Shown here: positions 42,835-51,590 of the stretch, one piece after another
Numbering within the stretch: position 1 is the stretch's first letter
How the letters are laid out: each line of letters starts with the position of its first letter
Assembly (NCBI RefSeq): GCF_900142065.1
Contig: NZ_FSRJ01000003.1
Location: 372,001 to 436,000 of the forward strand
DNA: 64,000 nt
Source: Agromyces cerinus subsp. cerinus
GTDB taxonomy: Bacteria; Actinomycetota; Actinomycetes; Actinomycetales; Microbacteriaceae
Direction of reading: 5' to 3'
Notes under the pieces: generated by a model
What the model was told of the DNA's origin: nothing
Database searches by the model: none
Seen by the model: the letters and a program-made list of their open reading frames with translations, nothing else
Position numbers and translations under genes: made by a program

Positions 42835-45800
42835 GTGACCATGTCGAACGCCGCCACAGACGCCCGGCCGAACACCGATCACGTCGTCGCCCTCGTGCGC
42901 CGCTGGCTCGCCGAGAGCTCGGAGCACCCCGCAGACCCGGCCGCCGAGCGCCTCGCCGGCGTGCTGAAGGATCCGCGCGGCCTCGACTTCACCGTCGGCT
43001 TCGTCGACGGCGTCATGCGGCCCGAAGACCTCGGCGTCGCGGGCCGCAACCTCGAGCAGGTCGCCAAGCTCACGCCGAAGTTCCTGCCCTGGTACCTGAA
43101 GGCCGCCATCCGCGTCGGCGGTGTCGTCGCGCCCGTGCTGCCGTGGATCGTCATCCCGATCGCCCGCCGGGTGCTGCGCGCCATGGTCGGCCACCTCGTG
43201 CTCGACGCGACCCCCGAGAAGCTCGGTCCGGCCATCGCGACCCTGCGCGAGTCGGGCAACCGCCTGAACCTCAACCTCCTCGGCGAGGCCGTGCTCGGCG
43301 AGGAGGAGGCCGACCGCCGCCTCTCGGGCACCTACGAGTTCCTCGCCCGCGACGACGTCGACTACGTGTCGATCAAGGTCTCGAGCGTCGTCAGCCAGCT
43401 CTCGATGTGGTCGTTCGACGAGGCCGTCGCCAAGGTCGTCACGAAGCTCACCCCGCTCTACGAGCTCGCAGCCAAGGCTTCGACAGGCTCAGCCGGCAGG
43501 GGCAAGTTCATCAACCTCGACATGGAGGAGTACCGCGACCTCGACCTGACGATCGCGGTCTTCACGACCCTGCTCGACCAGCCGCAGCTGCGCGGCCTCG
43601 AGGCCGGCATCGTGCTGCAGACCTACCTGCCCGACGCGCTCGGCGCGATGCAGGAGCTCACCGCGTGGGCGAAGAACCGTCGCGCGCAGGGCGGCGCACC
43701 CATCAAGGTGCGCGTCGTCAAGGGCGCGAACCTCGCGATGGAGCACGTCGACGCCGCCGTGCACGGCTGGCCGCTCGCGACCTACGACTCCAAGCAGGAC
43801 TCCGACACGAACTACAAGCGCGTGCTCGACTGGTCGATGACCCCCGAGCGCACCGACGCCGTGAAGCTCGGCGTCGCCGGCCACAACCTGTTCGACGTCG
43901 CGCACGCGTGGCTCACCGCGATCGAGCGCAACGTCGCCGACCGCGTCGAGTTCGAGATGCTGCTCGGCATGGCGACCGGTCAGGCCGAGGCCGTGCGCCG
44001 CGATGTCGGCAACCTGCTGCTCTACACGCCCGTCGTGAACCCGAGCGAGTTCGACGTCGCCATCGCCTACCTGATCCGTCGCCTCGAAGAGAACGCGAGC
44101 CAGGAGAACTTCATGTCGGCCGTGTTCGAGCTGACCACGAGCGAGCCGCTGTTCCAGCGCGAGCAGGCCCGCTACCTCGCCTCGCTCGCCGCACTCGAGC
44201 CGTCGGTCGTCGATGCGCCCGCGCCGAACCGCACCCAGAACCGTCACACCGAGTGGACCGACGAGACGCTCGCCGCCGCGATGACCGTGCCGGATGCCCC
44301 GGCGCCCGGCACCGAGCACGAGCTCGACCCGTCGCTCACGAGCGTCGTGCTCGGCATCACCCGCGGGTCCGTCGGCACAGACGGCTCCGAGCTGACGGAT
44401 CCCGCGGCATCGGTTTCGACGGGCTCGGCTTCGACAGGCTCAACCAGCCTGATGGGCTCCGGCGTCACGCCGGGCTTCCGCAACGAGCCCGACACCGACC
44501 CCGCCCTCGCGCCGAACCGCGAGTGGGGGCGCCGCATCCTCGAGCGCGTGCCCGGCTCGACCCTCGGCATGAACACGATCGCCGCGGCCCGCGTCGACGA
44601 CGCGGCGACCCTCGAGCGGGTCATCCAGACCGTCGCCGGCCGCGGCCGCGCGTGGGGTCAGCTGCCCGGCGCCGAGCGGGCGGCCGTGCTGCACCGCGCC
44701 GGCTACGCGCTCGCCGCGAACCGCGACCGCCTGATCGAGGTCATGGCCGCCGAGACCGGCAAGACCATCGCCGAGGCCGACCCCGAGATCAGCGAGGCGA
44801 TCGACTTCGCGCACTACTACGCCGAGCGCGCCCGCGAGCTCGACCACGTGCAGGGCGCCGTCTTCGTGCCGTCGAAGCTCACCGTCATCACGCCGCCGTG
44901 GAACTTCCCCGTCGCGATCCCCGCAGGCGGCGTGCTCTCCGCACTCGCCGCGGGCTCGGGCGTCATCATCAAGCCCGCGAAGCTCGCGCAGCGCTCGGGC
45001 GCGGTCATGGTCGAGGCGCTGTGGGAGGCCGGCATCCCGCGCGAGCTCCTCACCCTCGTCGACATCGGCGAGCGCGAACTCGGCAAGGAGCTCGTCTCCC
45101 ACCCCGCGGTCGACCGGGTCATCCTCACGGGTGCGTACGAGACGGCGCAGCTCTTCCGCTCGTTCCGCAAGGACCTGCCGCTGCTCGCCGAGACGAGCGG
45201 CAAGAACGCGATCATCGTGACGCCGTCGGCCGACCTCGACCTCGCGGCATCCGATGTCGTCAAGAGCGCCTTCGGGCACGCCGGCCAGAAGTGCTCGGCG
45301 GCCTCGCTCGTGATCCTCGTCGGCTCGGTCGCGAAGTCCGAGCGCTTCCGCCGCCAGCTCGTCGACGCGACGCGTTCGCTGCGGGTCGGCTGGCCCGAGC
45401 AGGCGACGAGCCAGATGGGCCCGATCGTCGAGCCCGCGGGCGGCAAGCTGCTGCACGCCCTCACCCAGCTCGGCATCGGCGAGGAGTGGCTCGTCGAGCC
45501 GCAGCAGCTCGACGACACCGGCCGGCTCTGGTCGCCCGGCATCCGCTCGGGCGTCGCCGGCGGTTCGTACTTCCACCTCACCGAGTTCTTCGGCCCCGTG
45601 CTCGGCATCATGCACGCGAAGGACCTCGACGAGGCGATCCGACTGCAGAACGCCGTCGACTACGGCCTGACGGCCGGGCTGCACTCGCTCGATGCGGGCG
45701 AGCTCGCCACGTGGCTCGATCGCGTCGAAGCCGGCAACCTGTACGTCAACCGCGGCATCACCGGAGCGATCGTCGAGCGTCAGCCGTTCGGCGGCTGGAA

Positions 45801-46503
45801 GCGCTCGGCCGTCGGCGCGGGCGCGAAGGCGGGCGGCCCGAACTACCTGTTCGGCCTCGGCGAGTGGCTGCCGCAGCACGGCACCTCCTCGAGCACGCTG
45901 CACCTGCGCGGGCTCGAGAAGCGCGTCGCCGAGCTCATCGAGGCGTCGCAGCCGGCGCTCGACTACGACTCGTTCGACGTGCTGCGTCGTTCGGCGCTCT
46001 CCGACGAGCTCGCCTGGGCCGAGGAGTACGGCGTCGTCAAGGATGTCTCGGGCGTCGGCGCCGAACGCAACCTCTTCCGCTACCGGCCGCTGGCGGTCAC
46101 GGTGCGCATCGGCGAGCAGGCGAGCCTCGCCGAAGGGCTCCGCGTCATCGCGGCGGGCCTCCTCGCGAAGTCGCCCCTCATGGTCTCGACCGCGGTCGAA
46201 CTGCCGAAGGGCGTGCGCACGCTGCTCTCGGCGCGCGACTTCCGGGTGGTGCGCGAGGGCGACGCCGCCTGGCTCGGTCGCGCAGCGAAGCAGGGCATCG
46301 CGACGTCGCGCGTGCGTCTGGTCGGCGGCGGGGCATCCGCCCTGGCCGAGGCGCTCGGCGGCACTCCGGATGTCGCGGTGTGGTCGCACCCCGTCACGCC
46401 CTCGGGTCGCGTCGAGCTGCTGCCGTTCCTGCACGAGCAGGCGATCTCGATCACGAACCACCGCTTCGGCAACCCGACGACGCTCTCCGACGGCGTGATC
46501 TGA
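42835..46503 (+). CDS. putA: Bifunctional proline dehydrogenase / L-glutamate-gamma-semialdehyde dehydrogenase PutA
   Basis: A 1222-residue fused enzyme oxidising proline via P5C to glutamate. The N-terminal half is the FAD-dependent proline dehydrogenase barrel (VSIKVSSVVSQLSMWSFDEA, IKVRVVKGANLAMEHVD). The C-terminal half is the aldehyde dehydrogenase with general base Glu786 (LLAETSGKN) and catalytic Cys820 (GQKCSAASL). A C-terminal extension of about 150 residues follows. GTG 42835 suits the AAGGA site at 42819-42823; ATG 42841 is the alternative. Three dispersed repeat copies are embedded in frame at 43477 and 44414-44446; the first breaks the otherwise conserved run before GKFINLDMEEYRDL. 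It would take P5C made from ornithine by RocD as well as proline. Confidence 0.93.
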   Translation: MTMSNAATDARPNTDHVVALVRRWLAESSEHPADPAAERLAGVLKDPRGLDFTVGFVDGVMRPEDLGVAGRNLEQVAKLTPKFLPWYLKAAIRVGGVVAPVLPWIVIPIARRVLRAMVGHLVLDATPEKLGPAIATLRESGNRLNLNLLGEAVLGEEEADRRLSGTYEFLARDDVDYVSIKVSSVVSQLSMWSFDEAVAKVVTKLTPLYELAAKASTGSAGRGKFINLDMEEYRDLDLTIAVFTTLLDQPQLRGLEAGIVLQTYLPDALGAMQELTAWAKNRRAQGGAPIKVRVVKGANLAMEHVDAAVHGWPLATYDSKQDSDTNYKRVLDWSMTPERTDAVKLGVAGHNLFDVAHAWLTAIERNVADRVEFEMLLGMATGQAEAVRRDVGNLLLYTPVVNPSEFDVAIAYLIRRLEENASQENFMSAVFELTTSEPLFQREQARYLASLAALEPSVVDAPAPNRTQNRHTEWTDETLAAAMTVPDAPAPGTEHELDPSLTSVVLGITRGSVGTDGSELTDPAASVSTGSASTGSTSLMGSGVTPGFRNEPDTDPALAPNREWGRRILERVPGSTLGMNTIAAARVDDAATLERVIQTVAGRGRAWGQLPGAERAAVLHRAGYALAANRDRLIEVMAAETGKTIAEADPEISEAIDFAHYYAERARELDHVQGAVFVPSKLTVITPPWNFPVAIPAGGVLSALAAGSGVIIKPAKLAQRSGAVMVEALWEAGIPRELLTLVDIGERELGKELVSHPAVDRVILTGAYETAQLFRSFRKDLPLLAETSGKNAIIVTPSADLDLAASDVVKSAFGHAGQKCSAASLVILVGSVAKSERFRRQLVDATRSLRVGWPEQATSQMGPIVEPAGGKLLHALTQLGIGEEWLVEPQQLDDTGRLWSPGIRSGVAGGSYFHLTEFFGPVLGIMHAKDLDEAIRLQNAVDYGLTAGLHSLDAGELATWLDRVEAGNLYVNRGITGAIVERQPFGGWKRSAVGAGAKAGGPNYLFGLGEWLPQHGTSSSTLHLRGLEKRVAELIEASQPALDYDSFDVLRRSALSDELAWAEEYGVVKDVSGVGAERNLFRYRPLAVTVRIGEQASLAEGLRVIAAGLLAKSPLMVSTAVELPKGVRTLLSARDFRVVREGDAAWLGRAAKQGIATSRVRLVGGGASALAEALGGTPDVAVWSHPVTPSGRVELLPFLHEQAISITNHRFGNPTTLSDGVI
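43477..43494 (+). repeat. Dispersed GCTTCGACAGGCTCAG repeat in putA
   Basis: An in-frame insertion-like copy coding KASTGSAG between two conserved parts of the proline dehydrogenase domain. The core is the reverse complement of the word at 8.6 and 31.1 kb. Confidence 0.75.
44414..44446 (+). repeat. Two adjacent dispersed repeat copies in the putA linker
   Basis: TTTCGACGGGCTCGG and CTTCGACAGGCTCAA follow each other, coding VSTGSASTGST in the linker between the two enzyme domains. The linker is low in conserved residues and tolerates the extra sequence. Confidence 0.78.
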
Positions 46504-46525
46504 CGGCGTGACCCGGCGCGTCGGC

Positions 46526-47566
46526 TCAGCCGGCGCGTCGGAACGTCAGGACCTCGCCGCGTCGCGAACGCGCGAGCGCGAACCCTTCGTCCTGCAATCG
46601 GCCGAGCACGCGCCGCGGCAGTGCGGGGAGCTCGGCGGTGGCGCCCGGCGCCGGCTTGGCCAGGCCGGTGACGAGTGACACGTCGACGCCGGCGCCGCGC
46701 ACCTCGACTCGCGCGGCGTCGCTGCTGCGCCGCCAGACGAGCTGCTCGAGATCGCGGAACGCCACGATCGTCGTCGTCGGCCCGGTGCGGAGCCACAGCC
46801 GATCGTTCCCGAACCCGACCGTGCACGAGACGGTGCGTCGTCGCACGACGGTCAGGAACGCGAAGTACGCGGGCAGTGCGAAGACGACCCCGATGACGAT
46901 GATCGTGAGCCGGGCTCCGAGGGCGTACACGAGGTCGCCGGCGGCGACGAGCGCCAGCCCGGCGAGGCCGCCCATCACCACGACGATCACGACGATGGCC
47001 GTGGTGAGCGTGCGCATCGCGATCGGCACGGCCGAGAACCGCACCTCGGAGCCGTGCCCGTGCTCGGCACGCACCCACTCGGGCGCGGCCGGCGCGGGCG
47101 TCGCCTTCGACGTGCCCACGGCGGCGGAGACCCGCCCGATCAGGCCGAGCCAGATCCAGCCCGCCGCGGGGATCGCCGCGAACTGCACGATCACGAGCGA
47201 GATGCGCGCCCACTCCGGCGCGTTGGCGAGGAGCGGGCCGCCGTATTCGACGGCGCTCACGACCAGCGCCGCCGACACGACCGCACCGATCACGTGCACG
47301 GCCACCCCGCGCCGTACCGGCGTCATGCGGAACGTCGCGTTGACGAACGAGAAGCCGCACAGCCAGCCCCCGACGAGCATGAGCAGGTACGGGATCAGCT
47401 CCATCGCCTGGCCGGCGAGCGCCCACGGCACGGCCAGTGCGAGGCAGAGGGCCGCCCACGCGAGCGGACTGCCCACGAGCCGCCGCCGGCGCGGGGCGCG
47501 GGCGGTGGCGGTCTCGACCACGGCGGGAGCGGTCGTCGTGCCGGCGCCCCGGCGGGTTCGGCTCAA
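46526..47566 (-). CDS. Membrane protein with PH-like C-terminal domain
   Basis: A 346-residue protein with about six hydrophobic segments in the first 230 residues (for example LAWAALCLALAVPWALAG and LTTAIVVIVVVMGGLAGLAL) and a soluble C-terminal domain of alternating strands (TIVAFRDLEQLVWRRSSDAA). The start is TTG 47566, whose TTGA overlaps the stop of the upstream zinc-protease gene; that coupling supports a TTG start although no close ATG exists. I do not recognise a named family. Its tie to the RimK-type protease gene suggests a shared role. Confidence 0.68.
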   Translation of the reverse strand: MSRTRRGAGTTTAPAVVETATARAPRRRRLVGSPLAWAALCLALAVPWALAGQAMELIPYLLMLVGGWLCGFSFVNATFRMTPVRRGVAVHVIGAVVSAALVVSAVEYGGPLLANAPEWARISLVIVQFAAIPAAGWIWLGLIGRVSAAVGTSKATPAPAAPEWVRAEHGHGSEVRFSAVPIAMRTLTTAIVVIVVVMGGLAGLALVAAGDLVYALGARLTIIVIGVVFALPAYFAFLTVVRRRTVSCTVGFGNDRLWLRTGPTTTIVAFRDLEQLVWRRSSDAARVEVRGAGVDVSLVTGLAKPAPGATAELPALPRRVLGRLQDEGFALARSRRGEVLTFRRAG

Positions 47567-48054
47567 GCCCGCGCTGCGGTGCGGCCGCGATTGCGGCGTC
47601 GGATGCCTCGTGGCGCACGCCCGCCGACGAACGAGCGCGCCGAGTCGACGATGAAGCCCTGCCGCAGCGCCTCGCGCCCGATGAGCATGCGGAAGCCCAT
47701 CTCGTCGCGGTTCGTGAGCGTCACCTCGGCCGTCATCGTGCGGCCCATGAGCACGACGTCCATGAGCACGACGATGCGCTCCTCGGTGTGCCCCGAGGAA
47801 CTCCGCACCGAGCGGCGATCGTGCACGGGGCATTCGACGATCACCGCGTCCTCATCGGAGTTCTGCCACGGGTGCACGCCGAACCGCACGATCGACTCGT
47901 CGCCGTGCCGCACCTCTTCGAGGTCGAAGGCGTGCAGCGAGGAGGTGCGCGCACCCGTGTCGAGCTTGGCCTTGATCCAGGGAACTCCGGCTCCGGGCAG
48001 GCTCACCCATTCGCGCCATCCCGCGATGGTGTTTGAATAGGTGGGCTCTGTCAC
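47563..48054 (-). CDS. RimK-associated ATP-dependent zinc protease-family protein (RimB-like)
   Basis: A 163-residue retropepsin-like protein: WVSLPGAGVPWIKAKLDTGA with Asp-Thr-Gly at about residues 31-33 is the aspartyl-protease signature of this family, followed by RTSSLHAFDLEEV and, near the end, MGFRMLIGREAL. Family members are regularly paired with RimK-type ligases; in Pseudomonas RimB acts on the glutamate tails RimK adds. GTG 48054 is the start. It is divergent from rimK, only 25 bases away, so the two promoters overlap. Confidence 0.82.
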   Translation of the reverse strand: MTEPTYSNTIAGWREWVSLPGAGVPWIKAKLDTGARTSSLHAFDLEEVRHGDESIVRFGVHPWQNSDEDAVIVECPVHDRRSVRSSSGHTEERIVVLMDVVLMGRTMTAEVTLTNRDEMGFRMLIGREALRQGFIVDSARSFVGGRAPRGIRRRNRGRTAARA

Positions 48055-48079
48055 TCCACCATCTTCGCAGGGGCACACG

Positions 48080-49270
48080 ATGAAACTGGCGATCCTCTCG
48101 CGCGCCCCGCAGGCGTATTCCACCCAACGGCTCCGCACGGCCGCTCAACAGCGCGGTCACGAGGTCAAGGTGCTCGACACCCTGCGCTTCGCGATCGACC
48201 TCTCGGGGCCCGAGCCCGACCTGCAGTACCGGGGTCGTCGGCTCTCCGACTACGACGCCGTGCTGCCCCGCATCGGCAATTCGGTGACGTACTTCGGCAC
48301 GGCCGTGGTGCGCCAGTTCGAGCAGATGGACGTGTACACGCCGAACACCGCGAACGGCATCACGAACTCGCGCGACAAGCTGCGCGCGAACCAGATCCTC
48401 TCGCGCCACAACATCGGCATGCCCGCGACGGCGTTCGTGCGCAACCGCGCCGACGTGCGGCCCGCGATCGAGCGCGTCGGGGGAGCGCCGGTCGTCATCA
48501 AGCTGCTCGAGGGCACGCAGGGCATCGGCGTGATCCTCGCGCCCGAGGTCAAGGTCGCCGAGGCGATCATCGAGACGCTGCACTCGACGAAGCAGAACGT
48601 GCTGATCCAGCGCTTCATCAAGGAGAGCCGGGGTCGCGACATCCGGGCCCTCGTCGTCGGCGACCGCGTGGTCGCGGCGATGCGGCGCAGTGCGAGCGGC
48701 GACGAGTTCCGCTCCAACGTGCACCGCGGCGGCACGGTCGAGGCGGTCGAACTGACGCCCGAGTACGAGCAGGCGGCCGTGCGCTCGGCGCAGATCATGG
48801 GCCTGCGCGTCGCGGGCGTCGACATGCTCGAGGGCGACGACGGCCCGCTCGTGATGGAGGTCAACTCCTCGCCGGGCCTCGAGGGCATCGAGACCGCGAC
48901 GAAGCTCGATGTCGCGGGCGCCATCATCGATCACATCGCCAACCAGGTCGCCTTCCCCGAGATCGACGTGCGCCAGCGCCTCACGGTCTCGACCGGCTAC
49001 GGCGTGGCCGAGCTCATGGTGCACGGCGGCGCCGACCTCGTCGGCACGACGCTCGGCGAATCCGGCCTCTGGGAGCGCGACATCACGGTGCTCACGCTGC
49101 ACCGCGGCACGACCGTGATCCCGAACCCGCGCAAGGGCGTCGTGCTCGAGGGCGAAGACCGACTGCTGTGCTTCGGCAAGCTCGAGGAGATGCGCTCGAT
49201 GATCCCCGAGCGCCGCCGCCGCCGCTCGAAGGTGCGCAAGCTCCCGAAGCAGCCGATCCCCGAGGAGTGA
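48080..49270 (+). CDS. rimK: RimK-type ATP-grasp glutamate ligase with fused RCK_C domain
   Basis: A 396-residue ligase. Residues 1-290 match RimK (ribosomal protein S6:glutamate ligase): LAILSRAPQAYSTQRLRTAA at the start, GTQGIGVILA and VLIQRFIKESRGRDIRALVV in the ATP-grasp core, and MEVNSSPGLEGIE at the metal site. About residues 300-370 add an RCK_C (TrkA-C) domain: GVAELMVHGGADLVGTTLGE, then HRGTTVIPNPRKGVVLEGED. RimK of E. coli ends near residue 300, so this is an extra regulatory domain; RCK_C domains often bind nucleotides such as c-di-AMP. ATG 48080 is the start. Confidence 0.88.
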   Translation: MKLAILSRAPQAYSTQRLRTAAQQRGHEVKVLDTLRFAIDLSGPEPDLQYRGRRLSDYDAVLPRIGNSVTYFGTAVVRQFEQMDVYTPNTANGITNSRDKLRANQILSRHNIGMPATAFVRNRADVRPAIERVGGAPVVIKLLEGTQGIGVILAPEVKVAEAIIETLHSTKQNVLIQRFIKESRGRDIRALVVGDRVVAAMRRSASGDEFRSNVHRGGTVEAVELTPEYEQAAVRSAQIMGLRVAGVDMLEGDDGPLVMEVNSSPGLEGIETATKLDVAGAIIDHIANQVAFPEIDVRQRLTVSTGYGVAELMVHGGADLVGTTLGESGLWERDITVLTLHRGTTVIPNPRKGVVLEGEDRLLCFGKLEEMRSMIPERRRRRSKVRKLPKQPIPEE

Positions 49271-49290
49271 GCCGGGCGTTCAGGCCCGGC
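49271..49290. terminator. Bidirectional stem between rimK and the convergent GntR gene
   Basis: GCCGGGC (49271-49277) and GCCCGGC (49284-49290) pair around GTTCAG and include the GntR stop codon. The rimK stop ends at 49270, so both transcripts meet here. Confidence 0.45.
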
Positions 49291-49642
49291 CCTGCAGCGC
49301 GGTGCGCACGATCCTGAGCGCCTGCTCCGGGTCGAGGCCGAGCTGGGCGACGCGATCGGCATAGGCGGATGCCGCGAGCTGCGCCTGCTGCTCTGGCGCG
49401 TCTCCTGTGGCCGAGACGAACGAACCGTTGCGACCGCGCGTCTCGATGACTGCGTCGCGCTCGAGCTCGCGGTAGGCGCGGGCGACGGTGTTCGCCGCGA
49501 GCCCGAGCTCGGCGGCGAGGGTGCGCACGGGTGGCAGCCGCGTGCCTGCGACGAGGGTGCCGTCGCGCACGCCGTCGATGACCGCCCGCCGGAGCTGTTC
49601 GTACGGCGGAACGGAGGACTCGGGGTCCAGTTCGAGCAGCAT
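49280..49642 (-). CDS. Short GntR-family regulator (YtrA-type), copy 1
   Basis: A 120-residue regulator with an N-terminal winged helix (PPYEQLRRAVIDGVRDGTLV, TLAAELGLAANTVARAYREL) and only a 45-residue helical tail, the YtrA/CGL2947 layout. ATG 49642 overlaps by one base the stop of the membrane-protein gene before it, so they are co-translated. A paralog of equal length lies at 50666-51028. Confidence 0.86.
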   Translation of the reverse strand: MLLELDPESSVPPYEQLRRAVIDGVRDGTLVAGTRLPPVRTLAAELGLAANTVARAYRELERDAVIETRGRNGSFVSATGDAPEQQAQLAASAYADRVAQLGLDPEQALRIVRTALQGRA

Positions 49643-50604
49643 CACGCGCCCTCGGGAGCGGGCGGAGCCGGCGTCGTCGAGCCGTACGCGGGCGGCTGCG
49701 TGTCGGCGTACTGCGCGGGCCACAGTCGCTTGAGGTAGTACCGGGCGGGCTTGAGCGCGATCGAGAACGCGAGCACGACGAGCGACGCGGCGATCAGCAG
49801 GTTGCCCACCACGTTCACGGTGACCAGGCCGGCGTCGCCGAGCGAGCCCGCCCAGGTGAGGCCCGTCACAGCCGCGGCGAACACCGCGAGCGTGCCGAAC
49901 ATGAGCGGCACCGATACCAGGTCGCGGAGCGTCTGGGCCCGGAGCGCATCGTCCCACCGGAGCAGCTGCTCGCTGACGGCCGGCTGGGGGCGGGCCACGA
50001 GCGCGGCGGAGACCAGCTCGACGGCGACGAGCACCGCGATGGCGCCGAGCGTCGCTGCGCCGACGAGCAGCTTCGGTCCGATCTCGATCGGCATGAAGCC
50101 GACGCCCACCGCGAGCAGGGCGCCGATGGCGACGAGGACCCTCGCCCCGGCCCGCTCGATCGGGGCGACGTAGTCGGCGACGGTCGGACGGGGGAGCCGC
50201 GCGATGCGGGGACCGTGGCGTCGGACCTCTGGCGGAGCGGGCAGGATCGAGATCGCGACGCCGATGCCGCGTCCGGCGAAGAGCACGCCGAGGAGCACGA
50301 TCCATGCGAACGGTGCGATGCTGACTCCCCACTCGCTGTGCGTCGTGAGGGCGCCGCTCAGCACGATCGGCACGCAGGCGGCGATGCCGACGAGCGTGCC
50401 GAGCGTGCCCCATCCCGCGCGCAAGCGGAGCCGCTCGCCGACGGCTCGCTCGAGTTCCTCGTCGCCGTCGAGCGGCAGGCCGACCGTTCGGGCGAACCTG
50501 CCGATCGTGCGCGGTCGAGGCATCCAGGTCGGCGTCAGCACCGCGATCACCGCGACGAGTGCCAGCCAGCCGAGCATGAACCATTCGGGCCATTCGAGAG
50601 ACAT
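49642..50604 (-). CDS. Integral membrane protein co-translated with a GntR regulator
   Basis: A 320-residue protein with about eight membrane helices and a Pro-rich tail. An early VLTPTWMPRPRTIGRFARTV loop suggests a DUF1648/SdpI-like fold, but I am not sure of the family. ATG 50604 follows a G-rich site. The gene is the target of a short inverted repeat upstream and is coupled to a YtrA-type GntR regulator, an arrangement typical of cell-envelope-stress or ABC-export systems. Confidence 0.72.
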   Translation of the reverse strand: MSLEWPEWFMLGWLALVAVIAVLTPTWMPRPRTIGRFARTVGLPLDGDEELERAVGERLRLRAGWGTLGTLVGIAACVPIVLSGALTTHSEWGVSIAPFAWIVLLGVLFAGRGIGVAISILPAPPEVRRHGPRIARLPRPTVADYVAPIERAGARVLVAIGALLAVGVGFMPIEIGPKLLVGAATLGAIAVLVAVELVSAALVARPQPAVSEQLLRWDDALRAQTLRDLVSVPLMFGTLAVFAAAVTGLTWAGSLGDAGLVTVNVVGNLLIAASLVVLAFSIALKPARYYLKRLWPAQYADTQPPAYGSTTPAPPAPEGA

Positions 50605-50612
50605 GGGGTTAA

Positions 50613-50624
50613 TGTATTACTACA
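50613..50624. promoter_or_regulatory. Candidate YtrA-type GntR operator
   Basis: TGTA-TTAC-TACA lies nine bases upstream of the membrane-protein start, inside an AT-rich stretch that must also hold the promoter. YtrA-type regulators commonly bind such TGTA/TACA dyads, so autoregulation by either of the two flanking GntR proteins is likely. Confidence 0.5.
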
Positions 50625-50665
50625 AACTTCGCCCCGTCAACCGGGCCCCGGCCGGCGTCGTCCGA

Positions 50666-51028
50666 TCAGCGCTCGGCGTCGAGCGCCGACCCGATCAGCG
50701 CGAGCGCCGTGTCACGGTCGATGCCGAGGCGATGCACCCGGTCGGCGAACGCGATGGCCGCCGCCTGCGCCTCGCGCGTCACCGCATCGCCCGTTTCGGA
50801 GACGAAGGTACCGGCACGCCCGCGCCCCTCGATCACACGATCGTCTTCGAGCGCGCGGTACGCCTTGGCGACGGTGTTCACGGCGAGTCCGAGCTCGGCC
50901 GCGAGCGCACGCACGGTCGGCATCCGCGTGCCGGGCGCGAGCGTCCCGTCGCTCACGGCGTCGATCACCTGACGGCGCAGCTGCTCGAACGGCGGAGCGG
51001 ATGCGGCGGGGTCGATCGACAGCTTCAT
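50666..51028 (-). CDS. Short GntR-family regulator (YtrA-type), copy 2
   Basis: A 120-residue YtrA-type regulator. The opening DPAASAPPFEQLRRQVIDAV and ALAAELGLAVNTVAKAYRAL align end to end with copy 1 at 49280-49642, so the two are paralogs flanking the membrane-protein gene. It starts at ATG 51028, 34 bases after the Lrp gene on the same strand. Confidence 0.87.
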   Translation of the reverse strand: MKLSIDPAASAPPFEQLRRQVIDAVSDGTLAPGTRMPTVRALAAELGLAVNTVAKAYRALEDDRVIEGRGRAGTFVSETGDAVTREAQAAAIAFADRVHRLGIDRDTALALIGSALDAER

Positions 51029-51062
51029 GCGCGCCGCTCCGCGCCCGCGGCATCCGTCATGT

Positions 51063-51500
51063 TCAGTCCCGGTTGCGGTTGACGAGCCGCGAGAGCACGA
51101 TCGCGCTGCGGGTGTGGTCGACGTTCGGGGCGATGCGCACCCGCTCGAGCGCGTCCTCGAGCGAGGCGATGTCGCGGGCGCGCATGTGCACGATCGCGTC
51201 GGCGCTGCCGGTGACGGTGCCCGCGTAGACCACCTCGGGCACGCCCTGCAGGATGCGCTGGAGCTCGTCGGGTGCCACGGTGCCGCGGCAGAAGAGCTCG
51301 ACGTAGGCCTCGGTCGACATGCCGTCGACGGTCGGGTCGACCTGGATGGTGAACGAGCGGATGACCCCGTCGGCGACGAGCCGGTCGACGCGTCGCTTGA
51401 CGGCCGAGGCCGAGAGGCCGACCGACGATCCGATGTCGCCGTACCCCGCCCGAGAGTTCTGCCGGAGCAGATCGAGAATGGCGCGATCGAGGTTGTCCAT
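51063..51500 (-). CDS. Lrp/AsnC-family regulator
   Basis: A 145-residue feast/famine regulator: AsnC-type HTH (LDRAILDLLRQNSRAGYGDI, GLSASAVKRRVDRLVADGVI) and an effector-binding RAM domain. TACAAT on the minus strand (51507-51512) ends six bases before ATG 51500, so the transcript is leaderless. In many actinobacteria an Lrp gene neighbours ornithine aminotransferase; here rocD is 3.8 kb away, so control of rocD is inference. Confidence 0.87.
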   Translation of the reverse strand: MDNLDRAILDLLRQNSRAGYGDIGSSVGLSASAVKRRVDRLVADGVIRSFTIQVDPTVDGMSTEAYVELFCRGTVAPDELQRILQGVPEVVYAGTVTGSADAIVHMRARDIASLEDALERVRIAPNVDHTRSAIVLSRLVNRNRD

Positions 51501-51590
51501 TCTCGGATTGTATGTCGATCCGTTGCGTTCCCGCACGACATGGCGCACATTTCCTGCGCCTCGCGCGGAATCCCGCCCTAGGGTGGAGGG

